In this document: positions 26,145-34,778 of the stretch, piece by piece
Numbering within the stretch: the first letter of the stretch is position 1
Layout of the letters: every line of letters begins with the position of its first letter
NCBI RefSeq assembly: GCF_000317285.1
Contig: NZ_AJLN01000017.1
Coordinates: forward strand, 1 to 64,000
From: Chlorogloeopsis fritschii PCC 6912
Lineage (GTDB): Bacteria > Cyanobacteriota > Cyanobacteriia > Cyanobacteriales > Nostocaceae
Direction of reading: 5' to 3'
Length of the DNA: 64,000 nt
Position numbers and translations under genes: made by a program
The notes under the pieces: generated by a model
Database searches by the model: none
The model's input: the letters and a program-made list of their open reading frames with translations, nothing else
What the model was told of the DNA's origin: nothing

Positions 26145-26706
26145 TTAACTTGTAGGAACAGTAGTATCCACAGCTAGCCGACCATCTTCCATGCGAACAA
26201 TACGGTCAGCTATATCTAGAATGCGATTGTCATGTGTCACTACTAAAATAGGGCATCCCTGCTCTTGTGCTAGTTGTTGCATCAGTTCTACTACGTCTCG
26301 TCCTGATTTACTATCTAAAGCAGCAGTTGGTTCGTCGGCTAAAATCAGCTTGGGATGACTAACTAGGGCGCGGGCGATCGCTACCTTTTGTTTTTGCCCG
26401 CCAGAGAGATTTTCTGGGTAATAGTTCACCCGATGTTCTAACCCTACTGCTTTAAGCATGGCTTCTGCTCTGGGACGGAGTTCTTCAGCTGGAATATCTG
26501 CGTGCAGTTCAAGGGATGTTTGCACATTCTGCCAAGCTGTTAAGAATTTGAGCAAATTATGAGCTTGGAAGATATAACCGATGTTACGCCTAATTTCAAA
26601 GAGTTGGTCTTTGTTGGCTCCATATAGCTCGCGACCAAACACTTTAAGGCTTCCCTCTTGGACAGACCGTAAACCACCAATTAAAGTCAGTAAAGTTGTT
26701 TTACCT
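26145..26706 (-). pseudogene. devA: devA, 3' part, separated by a transposon
   Basis: This piece encodes KTTLLTLIGGL through the Q-loop (YIFQAHNLLKF), the ABC signature LSGGQKQKVAIARAL, Walker B (LILADEPTAALD) and the H-loop (LVVTHD), ending TVPTS. The first part of the P-loop is not here but at 29284-29428. Joining the two at the 5-bp target duplication gives 702 bp, 234 codons in frame, with an intact GPSGSGKTT. DevA is the ATPase of the DevBCA exporter that builds the heterocyst glycolipid layer or, in paralogues, exports other substrates. The split gene cannot make a working ATPase. Confidence 0.9.
26702..26706. repeat. target-site duplication, left copy
   Basis: TACCT here and again at 29284-29288 flank the inserted element directly. 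Five bases is the usual duplication for Tn3-family elements. Confidence 0.85.
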
Positions 26707-26762
26707 GGGGGGAAAGTAGCGAAGCTGTCACCAGCCGCCACGCGACGGCTGAAACCTTCATC
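26707..26762 (+). repeat. left terminal inverted repeat of the Tn3-like element
   Basis: The first 34 bases are identical to the reverse complement of the right end; the match continues to base 56 with five differences. Confidence 0.9.
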
Positions 26763-26792
26763 CAGACTGAGTTTTATCAAAAAATTTCGATT

Positions 26793-28529
26793 TTACGCAG
26801 CATCAAGTTCTAACCGCTCATTCATGTCCAACCGGAAAGTCCCATAAGGATTAACGTGTGTCCAAAATAACGGTGTTAGCCCTCGCAAATCCTCCTTAGT
26901 CATCTTCTTGTTCCACCTAGGCTCCGCTAAAACCTTCTGAATCATCAAAGTATTTATATATACCAAACACATCTGCAACAAATGTAGGCATAACACCGAC
27001 AATTCCTGCTCATCCAAGCGGTTAGTCGCAATTTCACTGTTCTTGCCGTAAAAAATAAAACTATTAGCACCATTCCATTGCTCCACCACATTTTCAAGTT
27101 TTAGTTGGTCTAAATTAACAGGTGCTGCTTGGGGTTCGCCGGGTGTGACACTAATCCAGCCATTATCTTTCTTGAGAATTTTGACTTTGGAATTGTTTTT
27201 AATCCCTTTATTCAGCATCGTTAGAGCATCAGTCATTTGCTGCTGGAGTGAACTGATGAACACGGACACATCTAATGGTTTCCCAATTGCTTGATAGTAT
27301 GTCTCCCGATGCATTTCAAAATCCTGGGGTAAATCCTCTTCTGGGTTGCAGTAGCGTTTGGCACCAACGACCCAAATCTCCTTACTCCGCAACTTGTCCC
27401 GCAATGCTTGCAAGACGCAGATTTCGTAGTTCACCCGGTTAATTCGTTCTTGTCCGTCAGACTCGACTTCGACAATCAAATCCTTCCAATCGTTTTTAAG
27501 AACACCATCAACAAATAAATCTTCCCCTAAAGCATAGTATCTTTGATTAGAAGTTGAGTATCGTTTGAGTAGTTCTAAAGCTAAGATTACTGGACGATGA
27601 ACATCGTTATTCGAGCAAAACTCCAATGTCGATAGTAATTGGGGAACCATACGACGGTAATGATGTAAGTATGAAGACCGCATTACCGTATACACCCGTT
27701 CTGTGTAAGTGGGAGAGTTGGATTTGTACTCTTTGACCACCGCTTGTAGGGTTTTGGGACTAACTACCGGATAAACCACATCCTTAACCAATTCTTCTGG
27801 ATGCTCCAAGGAAGCGTTAGCAATCTCATATAGTAAGCGGGGTTTGTTATCTACCCGCTTAAACTCAATTAGAAGCTGCTTATCTACCCGGCGTTCTGCA
27901 TTAACATGGATTCGATGTATGATTTGTACCAATAATTCTACTAAACTATCAGTAATTTCTTGACTACGTTGCCAACAAAATGCAGCCACCAGGGTATAGC
28001 GGATGGGAGCGGGGTGACGGCGCAGTTCCCTGGGTGTTTCCGCAGAAGCTCGCCTTCTGTAGTGGGTGACAACTTTGGGTGGAATGTTGGTAAATAACTT
28101 GGCTGGAAGTTCCAATTCCCTCAAGCATTGAAGTTTGGATATTTCCTTGAGAATGCTTTTGAGACTGGTTCGACCAGGGTCAGTTTTGAGAAAATTAAAT
28201 ACTGACTGACGAAAATGGCTTTCGTTGTCCTTGAGACCATCTTTGGTATTGAGGAGCGCATCCATCTTCGATAATGAAAACACAGAAAGTTGCTCGAATA
28301 TGTCTGCACAAAATTTCTTCTCGGTTGTTTTGACCGCAGACCGAATTAGTCTTTCAATTCTCAAAGAAGTTGGTGGTTCTAGCTTTAGAGAGCGCAAGCG
28401 TTCATAAACAGCACTTTCTAGAGATGATGCATTACGCTCATATGGCAATACTTTGTCACACAACCAAGCAGTTAGCTCTTCCCCATCAGCAAAGGTTACT
28501 CCTACCGCAAAATTGCCACCTCGCTTCAT
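26793..28529 (-). pseudogene. tnpA: Tn3-family transposase, internally deleted
   Basis: The C-terminal 95 residues ([53 protein letters not shown]) are a clear Tn3 TnpA ending, and the N-terminal 470 residues fit the region before the catalytic domain. The protein has 578 residues where the family has about 1,000. About 300 residues that should hold the DDE catalytic core are absent near residue 480, and roughly 100 are missing at the N-terminus. The reading frame is kept across the deletion. Transposition would need a transposase supplied from elsewhere. Confidence 0.8.
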
Positions 28530-28734
28530 ATCTCAAAGACAACTGTTAATGATATTGTCAAACGACATCGGAACACATCTGTTTCACAACCAAATTCATG
28601 AATTTCATGAAATTTGAAAAACCTTTGAGCAGCAGTAGCTTTTTGGCAATTAGTCAGATGTTGAACAAGCACCAAACTATTATCGGCGTGAAAGAATTCT
28701 AGAAACAAGGATAGCGTTATAGGAGAAAATAGTC

Positions 28735-29229
28735 GTGCCTGCTGAATTATATAAAGCTGGAATTATTGAGATTGATGAGGATATAGATTTTACTGAAGAG
28801 GAAGAACTTTGGGACATTACAGTTCATTTTAATGGTGAGATGTTCACTCCAAAGCTAGCCTGTATCAGCGAATCTCAAGCTTTTGAACTCGGCAAAAGAT
28901 TTTATGACTGGCTAGAGAATAATTATCGACAAGTACAGGGATTTGAATTTAAGTGGGAAAAATATTCTGTAGAACGAACCACCACTAGAGAGTATCCTTG
29001 TTGTTATTTGCCATACTACGTTTTAGAAGAAGGTTTAGACGTTTTTACCGTTGAAGAACGAGACTCTGAAGCAATAGCATATGGCTGGATTACTGGTAGT
29101 CCTTTACCTTATTACATCGGATTAGATGGGTTGATAGTTATTGATGATGTCACAGATGATGCTTATCAGGCTGGATGGTGTCCTGCTTGGAAATTAACTA
29201 GAAGAAATTTTTTTGAAGTTCTTGTTTGA
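28735..29229 (+). CDS. unknown passenger protein of the Tn3-like element
   Basis: A GTG-started frame of 164 codons follows AGGAGA by about 8 nt. The protein is acidic (EIDEDIDFTEEEELWD) with many aromatic residues, Cys pairs (PCCYLPYY, GWCPAW), and no membrane segment. Its stop codon lies at the inner edge of the right inverted repeat. No family is recognised. Because the element carries nothing else, this gene could be its cargo: a regulator, an immunity-type or a host-interaction protein. No toxin-antitoxin partner is seen. Confidence 0.6.
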   Translation: MPAELYKAGIIEIDEDIDFTEEEELWDITVHFNGEMFTPKLACISESQAFELGKRFYDWLENNYRQVQGFEFKWEKYSVERTTTREYPCCYLPYYVLEEGLDVFTVEERDSEAIAYGWITGSPLPYYIGLDGLIVIDDVTDDAYQAGWCPAWKLTRRNFFEVLV

Positions 29230-29283
29230 TAAAGGTTTCAGCCATTGTATGGCGGCTGGTGACAGCTTCGCTACTTTCCCCCC
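29228..29283 (-). repeat. right terminal inverted repeat of the Tn3-like element
   Basis: Mirror copy of 26707-26762 (34 exact matches from the tip, 51 of 56 in all), followed by the target duplication TACCT at 29284-29288. Confidence 0.9.
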
Positions 29284-29428
29284 TACCTGACCCAGATGGT
29301 CCCATCATGATGACAATTTCTCCAGCATATATTTCCAGGTTAATGTCAAATAAAACCTGTTTTTTTAATTCATCTTGACCAAAATAGTGATTGAGATGAC
29401 AGACTTTTACAACAGCTTGTTGATACAT
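29284..29428 (-). pseudogene. devA: devA, 5' part, separated by a transposon
   Basis: The piece starts MYQQAVVKVCHLNHYFGQ and runs through VLFDINLEIYAGEIVIMMGPSGSG, the start of the Walker A motif, then reads into the transposon end. Its continuation is at 26145-26706. It begins 63 bp after devC ends, the usual order devB-devC-devA. Confidence 0.9.
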
Positions 29429-29491
29429 AGGTTGAATAAATATTTTTTAGGTTTGTGTTTAGAGTTATAATTCGTAAGTCATAACTCATGA

Positions 29492-30646
29492 CTAAAAAAT
29501 ATCAGCAGGATCAGCAGCTTGTAATTTCCGAACTGCAATTACACCAGAAATAAAGCACATAAAAATTGTCAATATTAAAACCATTAAACTTCGTCCAATA
29601 TCTATTGCCATCGGTAAACTGGTGGCTTTTTTGGTTAGGTCGTATAGACCTAATGTGATTGCAAATCCAGGTATATAACCTAAAAATCCCAGAATCAAAG
29701 CTTCTTGAAACACCATTAATAACAGGTAGGTATCCTTATACCCCATTGCTTTTAGCGTTGCATACTCAGCCAAATGGTCAGAGACATTGGTATAAAGAAC
29801 TTGATAGACAATCACACTTCCTACAATAAATCCCATGATTGTTCCTAGTGTAAAAACGAAACCAATGGCTGTGTTCTTTTGCCAGTATGTTTTCTCAAAT
29901 TCCACAAATTCATCGTGAGTTAGCACCTGGATATCTTGTGGTAAATTAGTTTTGATTGCCTGAGTAATTCTCTCAATATTTGTATTAGGCTTAAGCTTGA
30001 TTAAACCAATATTAATTTCTCCGGCTTCACGGGTTTTGAAAATACGCAAAAAATTAACTTCACTGGTAATTAGCAAAGCATCAGAACCAAAAGACGAACC
30101 AACTGTAAACAAGCCTACGACTTTAATTTTTCTACCATTGATTTCAGGGGTGATGACTTTACCTTGAGCAACTTCTGCAATGAACGGTTGAAATTCCGGT
30201 CGAGAAACTCGGTCGAGGATGGCAACATCGTCAAGTTTTAGCTTATCGAGGTTTTGATTGATTTCCGGGATGTGCAGGGTTGTCCTTGTTGGATCAATTC
30301 CCAGAACTAAGATGGCGCGATCGCGTTGGGTTTGAGAACTTTTCCAAGTTCCCAAACCTACATATACGGAGTTTATAGACTCTACGCCGTCAAAACCCAG
30401 AGCCTGATACAAACGTCGTCTGGAGAAGTTGTTCATGCTGATCAACGCACGGGAGCGGGGATTAATTAGTACCACATCTGCATTAATACTTTGATGCACG
30501 CGGGTTGCACTTTCAAACAACGCCGCCTGAAAGCCTAGCTGCATAAACATGAGAATAACTGCAAAGGCAATCCCCGCCAGAGCAACCAACAGCCTAGCTT
30601 TTTCCCTGGTGAGTTGCAGCCAAGCCAGAAAAAGTTTGCGGTTCAT
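29492..30646 (-). CDS. devC: DevC-family ABC transporter permease
   Basis: The 384-residue protein has an N-terminal helix (VALAGIAFAVILMFMQLGFQAAL), a large extracytoplasmic domain (about 45-255) and three C-terminal helices (TLGTIMGFIVGSVIVYQVL, LMVFQEALILGFLGYIPGF, LMVLILTIFMCFISGVIAVRKL), the MacB/FtsX-like layout of DevC. It would form the inner-membrane core of a type I-like exporter with DevB and DevA. Its ATG overlaps the devB stop (ATGA). The gene itself looks intact, although its ATPase gene is split. Confidence 0.92.
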   Translation of the reverse strand: MNRKLFLAWLQLTREKARLLVALAGIAFAVILMFMQLGFQAALFESATRVHQSINADVVLINPRSRALISMNNFSRRRLYQALGFDGVESINSVYVGLGTWKSSQTQRDRAILVLGIDPTRTTLHIPEINQNLDKLKLDDVAILDRVSRPEFQPFIAEVAQGKVITPEINGRKIKVVGLFTVGSSFGSDALLITSEVNFLRIFKTREAGEINIGLIKLKPNTNIERITQAIKTNLPQDIQVLTHDEFVEFEKTYWQKNTAIGFVFTLGTIMGFIVGSVIVYQVLYTNVSDHLAEYATLKAMGYKDTYLLLMVFQEALILGFLGYIPGFAITLGLYDLTKKATSLPMAIDIGRSLMVLILTIFMCFISGVIAVRKLQAADPADIF

Positions 30647-31839
30647 GGCTCAATCTCCACAGTTACTTGCAGGTTGGTTAAGCTAGCAACTCGCTGACTA
30701 GAAGCAGGGTCTAGACCGATTTTTACTTCAACAACTCTGACATCTGTGGCAGCTGCGGGATCGGTGCTGAGAACGTCTTTTTTACCAACTTCCCAGCCAA
30801 TTTGGTCTACCGTGCCCTGTAATTTTTCAGGAAATGCATCACTAGTAACAATGGCACGTTGTCCAAGGCGAACTTTACTAATGTCAGTTTCATACACCTC
30901 AGCCACTGCATACATTTGGTCGGTTTGACCTAGTTTGAGAATCCCCTCTCCCTGATTGCTTACCACCTCCCCAGGGCGGGTATGGATTTTCAAAATTCGA
31001 CCGTCTCTTGGCGATCGCACGTATGATAGTTCCAAGTTTGCTTTTGCTTGTTCAACGGCAGCAACCGCCTTATCTACTTCTGCTTGCGCCGCTTGCACAT
31101 CAGTGGGACGGACTTCAGCGATGCGAGAAAGCGTGGCTTTAGCTTCGTTCAGTTGTGCTTGCACTGACTCCTGAATCCGCTTGAGCGTGGCTCTACCTTC
31201 CTCTAGCTTTTTATGAGCGGTTTCTGTTGCTAAACGCTTGCTGTCACGGGTAGATGCTGAAACTGCACCCTCTTGATAGAGCTGCTGGTAGCGTTTATAC
31301 TCGGTTTCAGCATTGCGTAACTCTGCCTCCAAACGTTCTACCGTTGCTGACTGAGCTTTCACATTACCCTGTAACTCAGCTTCCATTCGCACAATTGTTG
31401 CCTTTTGAGCATTAATTTCCCCGGCTTTGGCTCCGGCTTTTACCTGTGCCAAACGAGCTTGAGCAACTTTTACTTGTTCGGTCGCTTCTTTCAAAGCAGC
31501 TAAACGGCGATCGCGTGTATCCAGGATGGCGAGAATTTGCCCAGCCCGAACTTTGTCTCCTTCTTTTACCAAAATTTGGAGAATCCGAGTTCCTTCCAGA
31601 GAACCAGTTGTAGCTGCGTGAACAGCTTCGCCTTTGGGTTCTAAACGTCCCAGGGCTGTTACCTTCCTAGCTATTGCAACAGTTGGTGAGGGAGTTGGTG
31701 CAGACGTGGAGGACAGTCGTCGATACCGTGAGATTGTGTAAACTGCGGTAAAAACAGTAGCAATTCCAACAGTAATTGCTAACAGAAGCACCCATCGTTT
31801 AGAACGTTTGATTTGCGGAGTTTTTGACGGTACGTCCAT
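30643..31839 (-). CDS. devB: DevB-family membrane fusion protein
   Basis: A membrane anchor (WVLLLAITVGIATVFTAVYTI near residues 16-36) is followed by a lipoyl half (LEGTRILQILVKEGDKVRAGQILA), a long coiled coil (about 110-265; rich in A, K, E, Q), the second lipoyl half (YVRSPRDGRILKIHTRPGEVV) and a beta-barrel region. It is an HlyD-family adaptor. It would join DevC to a TolC/HgdD-like outer-membrane channel encoded elsewhere. First gene of the devBCA operon. Confidence 0.92.
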   Translation of the reverse strand: MDVPSKTPQIKRSKRWVLLLAITVGIATVFTAVYTISRYRRLSSTSAPTPSPTVAIARKVTALGRLEPKGEAVHAATTGSLEGTRILQILVKEGDKVRAGQILAILDTRDRRLAALKEATEQVKVAQARLAQVKAGAKAGEINAQKATIVRMEAELQGNVKAQSATVERLEAELRNAETEYKRYQQLYQEGAVSASTRDSKRLATETAHKKLEEGRATLKRIQESVQAQLNEAKATLSRIAEVRPTDVQAAQAEVDKAVAAVEQAKANLELSYVRSPRDGRILKIHTRPGEVVSNQGEGILKLGQTDQMYAVAEVYETDISKVRLGQRAIVTSDAFPEKLQGTVDQIGWEVGKKDVLSTDPAAATDVRVVEVKIGLDPASSQRVASLTNLQVTVEIEP

Positions 31840-31993
31840 AAATAAAATTTCCTATATGACAAGTCTTGATGAATTCGTACCAAGCAATTTTTATCGTTCA
31901 TCTCGATAGCCTGAAGGAGTACGGTGTTAAGAGTCACCCCAATTGTCCCCACATGAAAGGAACGGGCAACCGGGAAGTCTTTTCTACATCTGT

Positions 31994-32656
31994 CTATGAG
32001 GGCACCTTCCAATCAAACGGGATATGCTTGCTTGATTGTCCCTCAAAGGGTTGAGAATAATCGAAGCCGATGGCGTAAGTGTTCTTCACAACGCCCCAAG
32101 TAGCTATCTGTCCGGGGCCTGTTTCAGAACCTGGTGGATTGTACAACTGAACACGACGGTTTGGATCTGCCGTCGGCCCGGTCAGTGCCTCAACTACTGC
32201 TATAACTTTCTCAGGGATCTCAGCCCGCCAATACCTCAAGTCCTCTGCAATTTCAACCTCGATAGGTGCGTACTCGATCCCCCGGATTTCACTGAATAGC
32301 TTGCTAAATTCCCTCGGCCAACCCCCTGCTTTGCCTGTGAAGATTTGCTCAAGGGCGTATCGCTGGTGTTCATCAGCACGCTCGTCGATGTAAAACATCA
32401 GTTTCATCGATGCTTTGACATCCTCCGTCCACTGATTACCCTCAACCTCTCCCAGCGCAATGACACTCAGACCGTTGAGTTTGACATCGTTATAATGTCC
32501 TTCATGTACTTGCCATACAAGCGTGAACAAGCAGTCACCATAGGTCGGTTCTTGGGCAAACGTGCAGGGACATGGCAGTTTGCAGCTACAGACATCGAAC
32601 CATTCACCTTTGAGATGCCACTGGAGATCAGTCATTGCTTGCGTTGCCATAGTCAT
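31994..32656 (-). CDS. DUF1326 domain protein
   Basis: The sequence carries the DUF1326 pattern: WHLKGEWFDVCSCKLPCPCTFAQEPTYGDC with four Cys in CSC and CPC, then YIDERADEHQRYALEQIFTGKAGG, then NPPGSETGPG near the end. GGAGG lies 6 nt before the ATG. The Cys cluster could bind metal. DUF1326 genes often stand next to metal-associated membrane proteins; here the next gene upstream encodes a membrane protein of unknown role. Confidence 0.85.
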   Translation of the reverse strand: MTMATQAMTDLQWHLKGEWFDVCSCKLPCPCTFAQEPTYGDCLFTLVWQVHEGHYNDVKLNGLSVIALGEVEGNQWTEDVKASMKLMFYIDERADEHQRYALEQIFTGKAGGWPREFSKLFSEIRGIEYAPIEVEIAEDLRYWRAEIPEKVIAVVEALTGPTADPNRRVQLYNPPGSETGPGQIATWGVVKNTYAIGFDYSQPFEGQSSKHIPFDWKVPS

Positions 32657-32751
32657 AAATAACCTCCATTAAGCAATTGAGCGGTAACTTCTTCAAAATG
32701 AGATGATAACTGTGTCAAGGAATACACCATACAAATTAACGACAATCTAGC

Positions 32752-33234
32752 TCATCCTCTCCCATCCATTCCCCAACCCAGCAGATGACGGCGAGCTAAA
32801 TAAAGCACCAACGGTGGCAAAATTATCCACTGAAATACAGCTAGCCAGCTTATACCAAGAACGGGTAGAGCTAATACTGGAACGCCATAGGTTTTGGCAA
32901 TATTAACTCGATAAGTTTCTGTAACTAAAGTAATAAACCAGCCTATGCAAGTAAAACTCAAAGCTAACTGCCAGCCAGGGTTAAGTATCCAGTAACGAGA
33001 ACGAGCCAAAGCGCTCACAACCCAACCACTGATAAGGGTAATAACACCATCACCGAAAGTACAATGAGTGAGGTCATTAATTTTGTCTGATAAAGAGGGC
33101 ATCCCATAGAACTCGTAGTAAGGAGCTTGCCAAACTTCGTAAACAAAATTAAGGAGAAAAGCGAACAGAAATAAATTTGTTTCTGGTGCAGCCAAAATGC
33201 GAACCACCCACTTAGAGACAGACTTGTTTTTCAT
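32752..33234 (-). CDS. small integral membrane protein, paralogue of the one at 24726
   Basis: The 160 residues hold about four hydrophobic helices, including LFAFLLNFVYEVWQAPYYEFYG, TLISGWVVSALA, LALSFTCIGWFITLV and VLGISWLAVFQWIILPPLVLYLA. Motifs shared with the protein at 24726 (NFV[WY]E, GDxV, LPVL) show that they are relatives. It lies between DUF1326 and the htpX fragment. Function unknown. Confidence 0.6.
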   Translation of the reverse strand: MKNKSVSKWVVRILAAPETNLFLFAFLLNFVYEVWQAPYYEFYGMPSLSDKINDLTHCTFGDGVITLISGWVVSALARSRYWILNPGWQLALSFTCIGWFITLVTETYRVNIAKTYGVPVLALPVLGISWLAVFQWIILPPLVLYLARRHLLGWGMDGRG

Positions 33235-33252
33235 AATTACTGCTTCATCCTG

Positions 33253-33714
33253 TTAGAAATTTCCTGCCATTGCCTCTAGTCGGCGAATGCGTTCCTCAGT
33301 CGAGGGATGGGTAGAAAAAAGATTGCTCATTCCATTTCTGCCGCTAAAAGGACTGATTTGAAAAAGGTGTGCAGTTGCGGGAGTGGCATTATCCATTGGT
33401 ATTGCCCGTGCGCCTGCTTCAAGTTTGCGGAGGGCATTTGCTAGCGCTTGTGGATTACCGGATATTTTGGCTCCACCCGCATCGGCTTCAAATTCACGCG
33501 ATCGCGAAATTGCCATCTGAATGAGCATGGCGGCGATAGGAGCCGTAATCAGTAACAACAATCCTACAAACGGATTGCCATTGCGACTGTCACTACGTCC
33601 AAATGGTAGCCAGTAAGCTAACTGAGCCAGATAGATAATTGCTCCAGCAATGGTTGCAGCAATAGTACTTGTGAGGATGTCATAATGCTTGACGTGTGCT
33701 AGTTCGTGCAAGCA
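33253..33714 (-). pseudogene. htpX: htpX, 3' fragment (M48 membrane protease)
   Basis: The frame holds [10 protein letters not shown] with the zinc-binding HExxH, a TM pair ([38 protein letters not shown]), the third ligand motif ([17 protein letters not shown]) and the family ending ([18 protein letters not shown]). The N-terminal transmembrane part of about 130 residues is missing: homology starts abruptly at the HExxH, where the upstream codons are TAA-TGC-TTG. The sequence before it belongs to a lysR gene. So a deletion or recombination fused the two genes. Confidence 0.8.
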
Positions 33715-34175
33715 TTAGAGAGTGGCGGTACAACGAAGCCAATTTCAATGTGAGCATTATGTAGAGCTTGCACCTGATCGCCTGTGGTCATCTCGTATAC
33801 AATTAGGTTTACTTTAGGAAACCGTTCTTTGAAGACCTTTACCGACAACGGCACGATGTCATAGGCAGAGGAACCCTCAAATCCGATCGCAAGCCGGCCC
33901 ACCTCACCGCGACTGGCAAGCCGTGCCAGAACAATCCCTTCTTGAATCTGCACCAACACTCGACGGGCTTCCGCTAAATAGACTCGACCTGGCTCTGTTA
34001 ACTGAATCCGGCGCGTGGTGCGATGAAAGAGTTTTACTCCCAACTCCTCTTCTAGATGACGAATTTGCCGAGTCAGCGGAGGTTGAGCAATGTGGAGTCG
34101 TTCAGCTGCCCGCCCAAAGTTCAGCTCTTCCGCCACAGCTATAAAGTAATGCAAGTGTCGAAGCTCGATGTTCAC
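33699..34175 (-). pseudogene. lysR-type regulator, truncated at its 3' end
   Basis: A complete LysR DNA-binding domain (ELRHLHYFIAVAEELNFGRAAERLHIAQPPLTRQIRHLEEELG in register) and the first strand-helix of the ligand domain (VGRLAIGFEGSSAYDIVPLSVK) are present. After about residue 153 ([10 protein letters not shown]) it runs out of homology and stops within the htpX fragment. LysR proteins have about 300 residues. The GTG at 34175 matches the usual family start (xNIELRHL); a further start exists at 34190. Its regulatory function is probably lost. Confidence 0.8.
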
Positions 34176-34229
34176 AATTGTGACTCCCAATGTTCTAGAG
34201 CTTGTGAGTACACCCTGTTTTGCTCTATA

Positions 34230-34586
34230 TCAGAAGTTCAAATTTTTATCCATATTCAATGCTGTGCTGACATAATCGCTCATATTCTTGTAACTGGCGG
34301 TTGATATCCAGTTTTCTGGCGTAATGTTGCGACCCTTAGCACAAGCCTCACAAACCCAGACAGGCACATTTGCAGATAACAGCGCTTCTACTACAGCTTT
34401 CATCGGTGGCATATTTAGCCCCTGAATTTTGTCGTAAACATTTTTATTGGCTATAGTTACACCTTCACCCTGGAGCCACACTACTACTTCATGACCTTCA
34501 TCGACTGCAACTTTTGCTGCCAACATCCCTAGAGTGGCAAGGGTTGGATCATTTGTACCAGAACTTACAGAAACAACTACTTTCAT
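34230..34586 (-). CDS. DsrE/DsrF-like family protein
   Basis: A single domain of 118 residues starts MKVVVSVSSGTNDPTLATLGMLAAKVAVDEGHEV and has the DsrE fold pattern, with the Cys motif VWVCEACAKGR near residue 77 and the ending NMSDYVSTALNMDKNLNF. Such proteins handle sulfur transfer or act as small peroxiredoxin-like proteins. It lies next to DUF305 and other metal-related genes. Two Cys close together (CEAC) could hold sulfur or metal. Confidence 0.75.
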   Translation of the reverse strand: MKVVVSVSSGTNDPTLATLGMLAAKVAVDEGHEVVVWLQGEGVTIANKNVYDKIQGLNMPPMKAVVEALLSANVPVWVCEACAKGRNITPENWISTASYKNMSDYVSTALNMDKNLNF

Positions 34587-34625
34587 TGCAACCTTACCTT
34601 GCTGCCATTTATTAATGCAGCATTA

Positions 34626-34778
34626 TTATTCTGCTGTTCTTCCAAGAGGATGGAGGTAGGGGTCTTGATGTTTTGATGGCCGCAAAGGCTGAGGTTGTAT
34701 ACTATTCACAATAAGCAATCCAGCAATCATCCCAAGACTTACAGCCAATAAAATTAACATCAACCTTTTCAAACTCAT
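34626..34778 (-). CDS. small single-helix membrane protein coupled to DUF305 gene
   Basis: Fifty residues starting MSLKRLMLILLAVSLGMIAG hold one hydrophobic helix and a Pro/His-rich tail (QPQPLRPSKHQDPYLHP). Its ATG overlaps the TGA of the DUF305 gene in ATGA, so the two are probably translated together. A longer upstream frame (to 34823) has no support. Function unknown; the tail may face the periplasm. Confidence 0.55.
   Translation of the reverse strand: MSLKRLMLILLAVSLGMIAGLLIVNSIQPQPLRPSKHQDPYLHPLGRTAE

Larger units (their letters stand above)
26707..29283. mobile_element. Tn3-like transposon, 2,577 bp, inserted in devA
   Basis: Both ends begin GGGGGGAAAGTAGCGAAGCT and form inverted repeats of about 56 bp; the first 34 bases match exactly and 51 of 56 match overall. 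A 5-bp duplication (TACCT) flanks it. It holds a defective TnpA (minus strand) and one unknown gene (plus strand), with no resolvase. It interrupts the P-loop codons of devA. The strong match of the two ends and of the flanking duplication suggests that the insertion is recent. Confidence 0.93.

Noticed and set aside
31779-32012. 77-codon frame on the minus strand before devB
   Set aside because: It overlaps the devB start region, has no ribosome site and no family resemblance.
33923-34144. 73-codon plus-strand frame opposite lysR
   Set aside because: It mirrors the LysR DNA-binding domain; no independent signal.
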